Under the pieces are notes generated by a model that made no database searches, had not been told where the DNA came from, and saw nothing but the letters and a program-made list of their open reading frames with translations. From NCBI GenBank assembly GCA_026168455.1, contig CM047429.1, positions 53,885,027-53,949,026 of the forward strand: a DNA stretch of 64,000 nucleotides, written 5' to 3'. This DNA comes from Theocolax elegans. Lineage: Eukaryota > Arthropoda > Insecta > Hymenoptera > Cerocephalidae. This document shows, piece by piece, positions 29,449 to 42,281 of the stretch. Each line of letters starts with the position of its first letter. Position 1 is the stretch's first letter. Position numbers and translations under genes: made by a program.

Positions 29449-30925
29449 AAATTTTTCAATATCACAGGCCCCGAAAAAAGGGCAAAAGTATACATATATT
29501 CTTTTTGTTAGTCTGTGAAAGTAAAGATTCGAAACCAGAAAAAATATTATACAATACAATTACATTATATTATTACGATATATTGTTATATGACAAATGT
29601 GAAAACGAAAAAAAAAATATATATCGGTCCTAGCGCAATATTGTGTAAAAATAACGAAACTGTACGTGGTTGTAATAGATAAATTATATTGTTCATTTAT
29701 TATTTAATTTTCGACACATTTTACTAATTTGCATAGTTTCTACTTGTTTGATATACCGTAAGGTACCCAATTGTTGATCATGAACCAATTTCTGATCAGT
29801 GTATTATTTCAATAAAATAATAGGATTTACATAAATCTAAACGTTGCTACGCACAATTTGTTTAATTTGCATAGTTTACTACTTGTTTTATATATTAAAA
29901 CGTTTAAAGTTGTTAATATTGAAGATTTGAAAAATAGTGAAAATGACGGTATTAAAAGTTCTACATGAAAATAGTAGGTATATATACAAAACACATACCT
30001 GGTATAAATACCTTGTGCTTAGAAAATTATGAAACAATTCTTCATATCCACACTTTTACAATTTTGTTTAAATTATATTATTTTATATTTTCTGGTATGT
30101 AAAATACACCCGCAACAACAGGAGCACCAAAAAATTGTACATCCTTGTAAGTTTCTGCCCATTCACCGAGTCGAAAATATGAGCCAGCAATTCAAAAGAA
30201 TCGCTCATCCGTGAAACTCTCTTCTAATATCGTACAAAACATACAAACGTGTATCAACCGAGGGGAAAAAAATAAATTTATATAGGAGGCTTTGTACGTG
30301 TATATATATATGAAATCGTACCGATATAAATACCAAGTGCATCGAATGGCCGGCATTTGATCGTGTGGTTGGTACGCGCGTGTTGCCGCGGACAGCGTGG
30401 CGTAGGACATGTCAATTTTACTCTCGGAGGACGGGTGGTGTGTCGGTGATGTGTGTACAGGACCGTTTCAATCATACGGTTTGCGGCCCTGTTATCATTG
30501 CTGGGTGAATCGGACTCTCGGCGGAAATCGAAACTCCCTCCCTCATACCTACCTTCCTGGGGGTTAATGGGACAGTTTTCGGGGTTACGACGCTCTGCTT
30601 TGATTAGGAGAAATTTCATTTGCGATGTGTACGTTGTTGTTCCTGCTACTCCCGGCTGGTTCTATATTCCTCCTGCTACTACTCGAGGATATACGCACAG
30701 GTATACGTTATGGCCCGTGAATTGTCTCTCTTGCTCTCTCTCGAGTTTCCCTCTGGATGTGTGATGCGGAAATGATTTCGTTTCTATTTCGAGGGCCATG
30801 GGGGGAATGCCTGGTATCTCTGTACATACATATATCTTGATTTTCAAGGGGACACTCGCCACGTGTTTGATCTATCGAAACTTTTTTTTTTAATCGTATC
30901 CACTTTGATTGTACAATATTTTTTT
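29449..30925. repeat. Tandem duplication, copy 2 (1477 bp)
   Basis: Direct repeat of 28109-29448, in the same orientation and immediately adjacent. It carries about 137 extra bases at roughly 29745-29881, bordered by two copies of a sequence close to TTTGCATAGTTTACTACTTG. Copy 1 has this sequence once. The islet with its open frames is preserved intact. A handful of substitutions separate the copies. Confidence 0.93.
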
Positions 30926-33900
30926 CACATTCTGTATGTATCTAACGACTCTTGGGGATTTCGGTATTTGATTTACCTTAATATAGTCGTTATCACGTTT
31001 ATTTAAATAGTACAATAAGTATTTAAATAGTATATTTATTAATTGCGTCAACGGTGAACGTTTTCTTTCCGTGACGTTACTAATTTTGTTGAATCGTTCA
31101 TTAATTAAACGGTTCTCAATCTCAATAACGGAGTTTGATTTTTCCTTTATCCTAATCCTACTTATCCTGCGTCTTTCAACAGAAATTAATTAATTAATGT
31201 ATATCAAAGTCATTCTTGAGTAGGTGCTTTAATAATAATCATAAGCAGACATATATTAAGGTACATTAATATAGTCGAGAGAAACTTCTACTTCCTATTA
31301 TTAAATTACAATTTCCTTATTTATTTACTGATATTAATCGTAAATGTAGATCACGACCCTTAGATCTATATCACGTAACGCTAAAAGTTTTAAATTACAT
31401 AGATTTTAAATTCTCCGAGATAATCGCGTAATATTTTTCCAAAACTTGAGCATTATACACATATTTGAGTGCAATCATATATTAAGTGAGAAAAGCAAAT
31501 GAGATTTTCATCTATTAATTATGAACTCCCCAGGAACTTTGAGTTTGTAAACGTTGCATATATAATCTGGTCCGAGATTTCGACCATCAACAATGTTCGT
31601 CAGTTTCTAGTCAGTTCTAAAATAGTTTGGTATTACACTATTAAACTTTAGTCGAACTGAGTCACAATCTGATTGACTATCGAGAAAACTTACCCCTCAT
31701 CAAAGGGAAAATATTAAAAATTATTGGAGCTTCATAAACTTAATTAATATCATTTGGAAGGTCGCATAAATTCCAAAAATTCAATTTTAATAACTACTTT
31801 AACTGTCGTTTTCCGCGTAATTAAACCCTTTATTACATTTTAATCGTCGTTAACGTAATTACAAAATCGTAATTGAAAGCATTTATCAATTACAATTAAC
31901 TCTGCAATTTATCGTTCTGCGTTTAAATTTTACTTCGAAAGATTTTTAATAATACTCTAAAAACTATATTACATTTATATAAATTACTATGCAAAACCAA
32001 AATTCAACGTCACATGACGCTGTTACCATTAAATATGATTCGAAGAAAACAAGACATACTTCGTAATCGATGATGTTTCCAGCGTACAATAAAATATGCA
32101 ACCAATTAAAAAGTACGAATTCACCTCGTTTCGACAGTTTATACATATATATATATATATATTTCACACCGACGTGCGAAACGCTCTGTACATAAAGTGC
32201 GACAGCTGACTTGATTTAAAAAATTTCGTCGTATAAGCCTGGAAAATAGAACGAGTATTTCGAAAAAAACCGGAAAGGATGCGACCAATCGAATGGTAGC
32301 TATTATTTTACGAACGATCGGGCAATTAGTGTCATCGGCAATACGCGCCGAACTTTTTTTACCCATGTCGTACGAGCCCCTCCCTCCTCTCTCCCCCGTG
32401 GATGATGCATCGACCGACGTTCCTGAAATTGAACCTGTCCAAGTAATCAAGACGTATTAATTCAGACTCTTCCTTAAAGCGACGAGATAAATTAATATGA
32501 CGTTGTATGTTACGTTTCAATTTAATTGAAATTTACATGTGTACTTTGGGTGACATATGTGACAGATTATTACTATGATTTAATATATGATGATTTAACT
32601 CTGTTTGAATTTTATGTTAAGTTAATATTTATATAGATAGTTGCGATTATTTGGTATTATTCAAATTTTTTTAGTAGACTCATATTGCACCTTCGTTGAA
32701 AATAGTCTCGTATAAAAATTAATATTTAAAAATAATATTATTACACTAAAAGTGATTGTGTATAAAATAATTTACATATACACAATTAAAAAAAATAATA
32801 TATATATTACTTAACAATTCAACGTGTGAAACAAAATTGTTGAATTTTTACTACATCTAAATTTCTAGAGTGTATATAAAAAGATAATGAAAACTTTAAA
32901 TGCCATTCGAATGTGGGGTGAAAAGCGGAAAATTATCACTTTTTAATATGATCGTAGTACCTTCATCGACAGTTTTCTCTCCTGATACTGTGGAATATAA
33001 AAATAAAAAAAATCATAATTTTAATTTGAATTTAACCAAGTATTATTATCGTACTTTCAAATATTACTTTAATATCTGCTCGAATGAAATTTCAAAAAAA
33101 AAAAATACTATTAATAACTAGACATTGAAATTCTTATCAACCTGTTGCATTACACATTACGCTCGTTTAATCAATTTTATAAAGTTTCAATATTTTGCAT
33201 GAAACGTTTATTAATTAAATTGTAATTGTCTGTATAATTTCTATAATTATTGTATTTGACATCCAAATAAAACATGTAATGTATATATAATGGTAAATAT
33301 TCCTAATTAACGTGATACCGCGCATTTTCTCTCAGAACAAATATGCTTAACAAAAAATATCAATAATGATATTAGGATACATTAAACATATAAGAAATAC
33401 ATATATAATTATGTTAAGAAAACGTAATTTACGGGAAAAATATCACTAATACACTCTTGATTTAGTAGAATGACGCAATGAATTCCCCTTGTACTTAATA
33501 TATTCTAGCTCGAAGCGTTTCGAGCCGAAGAATAAATATTCAAGCGCGTCTAAGAAAATGTACCTATCGATTCTTTTATCAAATACACTAAAATTTTTAT
33601 ACCAGAGAAGAAAAAACATAATGAAATAGAAAGATCGGTTGGATCACTAAATAAAACACGGTAAAGTATTGACTGTAGGCATTTTTAATATAAAAAAAAA
33701 ATTAGGATACCCATGAGTGTAGTAATTTTGATCCTTCGGAACATAAAGTATAATATGAATTTGAAAAAAATTGACCGAACACCCTGCGGGAGCTCGAAAA
33801 TACGCAACGGAAGTGTTTGCGTTAAATTTAACGCGCTTCTCTGTACCCGCGAAATAATCCAAACAAAGGAGAAAGGAATTTCTCTTTACGGAGTGCAATT

Positions 33901-36900
33901 ATTAAACATTTATACCTATCAAGATTATAATGCAGTCAGCATTTTCTTATTTATACCTACCGAGCTTTGTTGCTTGAGGTTAAGCTATCGTCATACTGGT
34001 TTCACTTGGTAATCGGTGTTTAATTTAAATTTCATCATACAATGTATAAACACTGGTAATTTATTTTGGAAGATTAATCTAGTTTTTGCCTAGTCGATGC
34101 ACTCTTATTTATTATATTTGTATAGTAATAAACTTTTGACCTACTTTTTAGTTACTGTACACCATTAATATATCACTTTATTCTTTCATTCAATTTCAAT
34201 TATTTTTTTTACTAAAAATTACTTCCATTAAATTTTGTACATTACCTACGATTATATTATAATCTTATTTAATTTTCCTCTTGTAATATACTTAATAACA
34301 AATATCTTGTATTCTAAACGTAAATGAATTCCAAAGGTTGAGCTCTGTTTTGTCAGTAAAGCATTTTATTTGATGTTCCTTACATATTACGTGTAAATAA
34401 AATACGCACTTCTAAATATCAAACTATATATAACCGAAGGAACGAAAGTAAGAATAACATTTCGAAAAGTGATGCGTAAATAACGAACGAAAACTCCCAC
34501 AATCGCAGCAATTTTTTTCACGGGAAAAAAAAAGAACGACACGGGTCTCCGCAATAACCATCTAATCGACCTCAGCACTATATATTTGACAAAGCGGTCT
34601 GCTCGAATCCCAAGTCCACTCTAATCCGATTAGGTCTCGTAAGGAGCCGTCGTGGCGAAAAGTCGAGCGTTGGTGCGGCCGATCGGGCCTGGTGTGTGTC
34701 CTATATCGATTCGTTAAGATGACCGAGTCATAAAACTCGGACGTCGGGTCATTACACCAGGGTCTCCTGTATAATAACTTTGCCGAATCGGGCGCCCGGA
34801 ACATTGCTAAAATGAAGGGATAGAAAATACGAATTCGCGGTTCGTGTGTCAGCTGTTCCACCGCTTTCCTTGATTGAGTTTATGCTTATTTATGGTTATT
34901 GAGAGGCGCGGAAGTCTGTTCTATTTTCTCAGATTGATTGAGAGTATGAACCGGATTCGACGAGCGTCTCCTATTTCGTATTGGCCCATTCACCTAGATT
35001 TATTGATTTTCTATCTAGCTGTTCGTATTTTTCATTATATACCTACGATAATTACTGTGTACGTATATAATATTTATATTTCAATAATTTGACGATTATT
35101 GTTAGAAAACAGTTAATTCGTCTTTAATTACAAACGGCACTTTCAGAAAAAAAGAACAAAATAAACGTCCTGTCATCGGATTATGCATATAGGTATATAC
35201 ACAATGTAACTCGTAAGAATATTAGATTACATATATATCCCGTTCGTTCAAATATAAAACACAATATCCGTTATTATATTTATTCAAAAAGTATTATGAT
35301 GGTAAAGGGAAATTTAAAGTCAATACTTAAACAATACACGCAAAATTATTAAGTATTAAATAGTGATAGAGAGGAAATGGAACGATAATGCAGAAATAAC
35401 TATAATTTAATTAGTCGATAATACCGATGAATGGGAATACGATCAGTACCCGTGGCAAGTTGGTTCTATATATACTGATTCCGAATTACCAGCGATGCTC
35501 GCAATACCGTAGAAATTCAACGGAGCATGATTAAGACGAGATCCATACAGCTCAAGGTGTAAGCAAGAACCAAGGTAATATAGAGAGTTCACACGGCGAT
35601 TTATGAAGATTCTTGGAGGTGCAGGAGTGATTGTATTATAGAAGGGAATACCGAGTAAAGGTAGTCCCTTTGCGTTTAATGCCATAAGTAGCAAGTTTCG
35701 GATGCGCGTTGGGTATGCTATCCTAACTTATACACTATCTACGTATACTCGTGTATTGCAAACCTTTCCTCGGGCAATGCCCGCGAGTACCAACTTTTAG
35801 GGTCCCAAGTTATACTCTCGAAGACCGTCCTGGGACGGGGATAGCGGGGGGGCTCTGCGATACCGATACCAGGTGTGAATTATTATCAAAGTCTAGAGTG
35901 GGAGGTGTATATATATATATACACATCCATCTGATCAGTTTAAACAACCCACGCGAACTTACCACCTTTTTCGTGCTGGAGGTTGAGATGATCACGCGCG
36001 ATGTGGTTCACCTCTTTTCGCTATATATCAAAATCAAGATTCTAAATTCGTTTTAAATTTAATTTATTGCAACGTGTGAAGATTATTTTTAGAATATACA
36101 GCTTTTATTTTACGTTCACTATTCTGTGAAAAATACATTAACTTTTAATCACTTATATATATTTTACGATAAATCAAAAGACTTGCGTTTATAATACAAT
36201 TATTATAAAAAAAAAAACTTTTAATCCGATGTGATTAAGAAACTAATTATATACAATCTATATAATCTCTGATGCTTTATTAAACATTGAATAAAATGTA
36301 TAATATGTGTCTAGAATCCGTAATTTAATTAATTATGCTTTAAAATCCAAGTATCACGTCAGTTTAGGAAAATTATAAAAAGTTTCACGTAAATCAATAA
36401 ATTTAATTAACTTTTACTAATTTGAGATGTATTGGCCGTTAAAAAGCAAACGTTGCGAGTGATAATACTGTCGTAACTCTTACTAAAAAGACCTCGTTTG
36501 AAAATATATTTCTTTAGGTGAACATTGAAAATCGTTGTTTTTTTTACGAGTTTTCTTATATACAATTTCCACACACCGTACAACGAGTTTTCCTTTTGTA
36601 GTACGTGCAACTACGTGTGGAATCTTCATTTAGTCACCAATACGGGTGAGAGTTACGTGTGAAAACGAACGAGTTCGCAGGACAGAAGTGTATACATGTA
36701 GAATAGGATAGGAGATTCAATCGTAAATTTTGCAACTTGTTAAATTCGATATATCCTCCATGGTCGAATACTTTCATTTTTGGAAAGTTATTTATTTACG
36801 AAGTTCTATGTGACATTAGCATTTTCTTACGGATCATACAACTTTTTAAATTTAATTTATTTCCATCATTCTGCTTTAAAATGTATATAATAATGTGAAG

Positions 36901-39900
36901 TTACAATATATAACGTTATCAAGTTTTATTATAAGGTAAGAGATACGATATGTATGTGTGTGTGTGCTGGTGAAATAAGATTTATTATCCCAATTTCGTA
37001 ATAAAAGTATATAACCGCAATTTAATAAAACGTTCGTATTATAAGTAATATATACGTTTTACCTTATAATAATAAATTTACTGTCAATTTGTTTTATTTA
37101 TCCAATATTATCATAAGTATCATCGTACCTTTTAAAATTAAATAATAAAATTAACAAATTATTAAGCTAACACCTGCATTTTATTTATATTTATAATACT
37201 ATTTTATTATCGTATTATTTCTTATAATTAACGTTACGATTAACATAAGCTTTATATGTGTGTAATTTGATAATTAATCATTTGATAATTATAAATTGGC
37301 ATATGGTCTACAAAATGATCTAAATATTCTATTCTCTAGTTTATAAAAGAAATTCAATACTGATTAGATGATATTTTAAATTTAGTAGAGAAATTAATTT
37401 TTCATATTTTTTCTTGTTTAAAGCTAAATGACAAGAGATTTTAATTATTATATTAAACTTCACAATGTATAGGTAATCCATCTACTGTTATCGACATATT
37501 AAAATACAAAAGCCGTTACTTTTTTTAAACGAATATATAATAAAAAACAAATTATTTGTAAATTATTATTATATTATTGAGTCTTAAATAGGAAATATAA
37601 CCATTCACTTAAATGTAATAAATGAAATAAAAATTGAGAAATATTCTATTAATGAATTTTTATTATTTAAATTCCATAAAAATACCTAGCATCGTCCAAT
37701 AAAATTTTGATGATAAATATTTAACTGTAAATATAACCTAAACTACACGTATTATCCAATTTTTTATACATAACTACATATCAGTATATATAGGGTACTT
37801 AAATAAGTCTTTTGTCAATCAGCATCGATTTTCCTTCACACGGCTGTTGACGACGTTTTAACCTGCTAAAAACCACCTATCGAGTATTTTGAGTGACGCT
37901 GCAAGATCTTTAACAGTAAAAGTAAAAAAAAACGTCAGTTTTGCATTTTATCAAGACAACTTTTCAGAAACAAGACATTGAACTGTGTTCTGTATTTGTA
38001 ACGATAAATATTAAATTTTCATTTTATACAATACATACATGTATAATATGAGTGAGTGTTAAAAATTTCGTGCAAACCCTTGTATAATTTTTTATGTGCG
38101 ATAGTTATCATTTCCGTCCAATAAAATTCTACATTTACCATTGTAAAAGCTCCGATTATAATTTTGATTTATTACTTATTGATATCACGATTAACTACAA
38201 AATACCCAATAAATAAAACGCGATATTGCGTACAAATACAAGTGGTCGCACATAAATTTTTACGAAGCATTATCGCTTTAAATAAGAATGCACCGCGGGA
38301 TGGTTTGGTAAAAGCTCTTGTGAGATGGCAATAATAAAAATCCATTCAGTCATATTTTAGCAAGATTAGAAATGGACAAGTCAAAATAAAATAGATGTTA
38401 GTAATGAATATATGCGAGATAAATCTGCATAATGTTCAAAACAAAGGTGAGGCTGATGGAAATGTTGTCCAATGTATGGGTTGTTTTGTAGATTTTATTG
38501 GTTGAACTCGTGGGATTTTTTTCCGAATAAAATATTACGCGTTGATGAATGATTTACAGTGTAACAATAAAATACGTTTTTCAGGGAAATCGACTCTCCT
38601 ATTTTGATTCATGAACACTTATTGAAAGTTAGAAAGTGATTGAAAAGGAAGGCAAAGAGTTGGAAGAAAAGCGTCTTGGATCGTTTGCGTCACTGCTTAC
38701 AAAGATTAAAATTCTACTCGCGGAACGGTAGAAAATCTCGTAAAACTTGTTTTCATTCGATACAATAGTATAGCGATTGCATTGTAGTGCGTCGTATAAA
38801 AGTCGGATTATGGAATGTAATTGTTTATTGTATCGTTAATTGAGGCTATTTCTACTGCAAGTTTTTCTTTTTATTAATAATTTTTTTCTATACTAAATTT
38901 ACTTTCATTTACACTTTGAACAATAAATTAATTTCTTTTAACAATATACGTTTGCAAAGTAAGATTAGTTATTAGTCTAGTAATGCTTTCGCAGCGTGGA
39001 AAAGGAATAAAGACGTAAACCTATATATATAAAAACAATAGTACGAAAAAGTAATGAAAGTATTCTGTGCATCGTGTAGTATAATTTTGAGAAAAACCCA
39101 TTTTCCCCAAAATAATAGGTTATGATCTGAATCGCGGGTTGGAATAAGCAACGAACTATATCTTCGTCGACACTGACCTCGATCGCATTTAGAAATCGTA
39201 TTGATTTGAATAACGTAAGGATGCGTTGTGACGGGCATCTCCGACCCCTCATGAACTTTTTCACATTTATCATGTAGGAAAAGTTTGTTTGTGGGTACTT
39301 ATGAAGTCTATTATAGATATGTATCTTTTCAGGAGACAAAACTTGTCAGACTCCGTCAAACGCATTCACAAAATTGAACTTCTCCCGTGCACAGAATAAT
39401 AGACGCGCCGAGAGAGTAACTGCGAGAGAGAAAGAAAATGTAGGAGGGTGAGAAAAATGAAAGCCAAATATTTACGTGTCTGAGAACACTTTATTCGACT
39501 TGATAAATTGCTACGATCTTGATTCTTACCCATTTTTTTAAGATCTATTGGATTATATTCTTACGGGGTTTGCTTTATTAACTTTGAAACTCGTATATAA
39601 TACAATTTTTATGATACTGCAGGGCGCAGGTAATGAAGTTCACTACCCCCTGAAGGTTAAAACACAGGAATCCACATTTTTAGTGTATACTTAATTTAAT
39701 ATTTTTATAAATGAATCCGTAACTTTAAGGAAATTGCTCTTTAAATTGCACTACTATTAAGTACAAAATACATAATCGCTCTTAATATTCATTATTTAAT
39801 AATGAATAAAGGTTAACGGTGGTGATGAAAACTATTATCTCAGTATATACATATATGAATTAAAATATTCTATAATGTAATCCAATGAAATTGTAATTCT

Positions 39901-41822
39901 GAAAAATTCTAAGGTACAATCTGTAAAAGCGAAATCATGGAGTAGTTTCTGTTGAACAGTTATATTTTCTTTTTTGCAAAATCTAAATTTATAGATTCAT
40001 TTAGAAGAAGCTTTCAAATTATATGTTAATTTGACAAATACAGTTTTAGAATCATTTTAAATTAAATGTTTTTTTTCTAAATTTGAACGATTATTAATAC
40101 TAGGTAGTTTGCACCACAACAAAGTGTGAGTAGTTACCTTGTAGAAGTATAAAGTGATTTTATCCCTTATATTTTTTTTATTTTTTAAACTATTTTTTCA
40201 TTTCTTTACAAGTATCGTTTTTTTATTAATAAGAAAATAGAATCAAAAACATAAATCACCAACTCAAAATTTTTTTTTTTACTACATCGTAGCAATAAAA
40301 TATATACTTTAATTATTTGATAACGGATGTCGCCCTCTCAATCTCACAAAGAGTAACGCACTACCAACCGCCGGGTGCAAACAAAAATTCTCGAAAAAAA
40401 CGAGAAATCGCGTCCATAAACCCAATCGAATTGCTAGAGAGTCACGACAAACCATAAAAGAACGCGCAATCATCCTCTGGCCGCGATAAAAATGCTCGTA
40501 AAAATTACAAAAAGACCAAGACTCTACCGCAAAAAGGAACTTGGTTCCATGCGAAAAATTCCAGTCGATTAAACGATCTAATGCGGGATATATATATATT
40601 TAATTGAATATCTTTAACATGAAATATCTTAAACTTTGTAGTACAGATTGGCTCAGTTGAGTGTCTTCTTTATTTATGTCTTTATATATGTCATAATTTC
40701 CGAATGCTTATATGATTTATTTGTCGGCAAGTTTCAATTGAATTCTAGTCGACTATATACGCAGGTTGTATTTTAATATGGTTTTTTTACACCGATATTT
40801 GTTCTCCAATGGGTAAATCTTGCCGAAATTTTTAATTTTGGTGTCCTATTATAAATACGATAGAATTTATTTATTATCTTAAATTATCTTAAGCTAATGA
40901 GGTCATTTAATAAAAATCATTTAATTTTTTAGCCCTTAATTTTGTAATTTAAGCTGTGAACGTCGAAAAGATGAAATGTTTTTGTTATTAATCAATAATA
41001 ATTAATAAACTATAAAATATAGAAGAATGCATTATTTTATTTTGTTTAATTTAACTTATATATATTTGGTGAACTTCTTTATAATATATAAAGTACTACC
41101 TACCCTGAGCAGCAATATGTGTCATACATAACTCCCAGATGAGCGATCAGATTGAATCAAATTCACGCTTTACTTCCTTTATCCTATCATACATCAATTT
41201 CATATGCAAGTGTTAAACATACTCTAGTATTCACAAGTACTACATACTATTTTGTGGTTCGTATTTTACTGAAATAACTCATTACAATGGTATAAATTTG
41301 TTATAGGTAATATTAAATCACTTTTCCTTCGTATATATAGTATTTGAGTTTTTGAACGTAATATAATTTCTGAGCAATCCTGAGTAGAAATCTAAAACGG
41401 TTAGCCGAACTCGATCGTTCGGTCCACGGAGCTGACTTAATCTGATTTTAAAAATATCTTTCTTACACTGGTTTGCAACCTTGCATAATGAGTAATTTCT
41501 TAAAAATATATTATGTATTAAATAAATGTAAAAATTAATTTTTGAAATATTAAACCAAATAAATATAAATAAAATATCGTGTACGAAAATCACTCGTCTA
41601 GCTTGATAGTTTGTCTCGGTAAATGGGAGAAAAGAGAGGTTTTATGATGTGGGGTGCGCTTACATTGATGCATGCAACGGCTGTTCCAAATGACCATTAT
41701 TTTATAACTAGCCTATTGTCTCATATATGCAGTATGCTTGTAATTCAGCGTATTTAGATGCTTTCTTAGTTTTAATCGCATTGATATTAGTTTAATCTAG
41801 AGACGATTCTCGTTTATTCATG
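30926..41822. other. AT-rich intron DNA with a few CpG-rich islets
   Basis: About 10.9 kb with no convincing coding frame, RNA gene or transposon boundary. Richer islets occur at about 32160-32450, 34440-34870 and 35440-36020. The 34.4-34.9 kb islet has a small hairpin (CCGAGT/ACTCGG near 34713-34730) and a homeodomain-type GGATTA site. Such islets inside a long neuropeptide-receptor intron could be enhancers, which is inference only. Confidence 0.4.
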
Positions 41823-41837
41823 GAATATTATTGTATT

Positions 41838-42266
41838 CCAGTTTGTGCCCCTTTTTTGGCACTTCCGACCATATACCCGCCCTTCGGGTTTTTATGGTGT
41901 TCACCCCACCACCTCTGTGTGGGTGCTTTTATTACCCCTCCTTTTTTTTAAATAATCCCACCGCCTCACATTCGCCCGGAGTTACGCCCGTGAGGAAGGG
42001 AAAACCTATAATTATAGGAAAACCTCCTCGAGACGGCCGGTGTATTGAAATATTCTTTTTGAGTGTTTAAAACAACACCATTTAAACACTAAAACCGAAT
42101 GTTCTACACCTCCTGCTCACGTTGTGAAGCGTGGAAAAAGACCTAACCGATCCCGAAAGCCGCACGAGAATATGGGTCACCCATCCAAGTACTACGCGTA
42201 ACGAATGCTGCTTAACTTTCGTAATCGGCCGAGGTGTGTCCCCACCACTCCGTCACCGCGTCGATC
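41838..42266 (-). mobile_element. 5S-rRNA-derived SINE (SINE3 type)
   Basis: Read on the minus strand, the head (about 42262 down to 42155) matches 5S rRNA in the internal promoter region: GGCCGATTACGAAAGTTAAGCAGC (box A part), then AGTACTTGGATGGGTGACC (box C part). The body of about 300 bp is unrelated to 5S. The tail ends in a small hairpin, GTGCC with GGCAC around A6 (41844-41861). A 15-base direct repeat, GAATATT(A/G)TTGTATT, flanks the element at 41823-41837 and 42267-42281. This shows insertion by target-primed reverse transcription, so this is a retroposed SINE and not a broken 5S gene. It depends on a partner LINE that is not in the window. Confidence 0.82.
42155..42262 (-). pseudogene. 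5S rRNA-related head of the SINE
   Basis: The sequence aligns with the central part of eukaryotic 5S rRNA but lacks good matches to the 5' and 3' stems, so it cannot fold as a functional 5S rRNA. Retention of the box A and box C segments suggests it served as an RNA polymerase III promoter. Confidence 0.75.
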
Positions 42267-42281
42267 GAATATTGTTGTATT

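Noticed and set aside
35443..36056. Frames on both strands in a moderately GC-rich intron patch
   Set aside because: Short, mutually overlapping, without domains or splice context. Treated as a possible non-coding islet only.
37790..38100. GGGTACTTAAATAAGTCTTTTGTC, similar in style to a mariner terminal repeat
   Set aside because: No matching inverted end within the expected distance and no transposase remnant.
41831..42070. 79-codon plus-strand frame with Pro/Phe-rich sequence
   Set aside because: It lies antisense within the 5S-derived SINE body.
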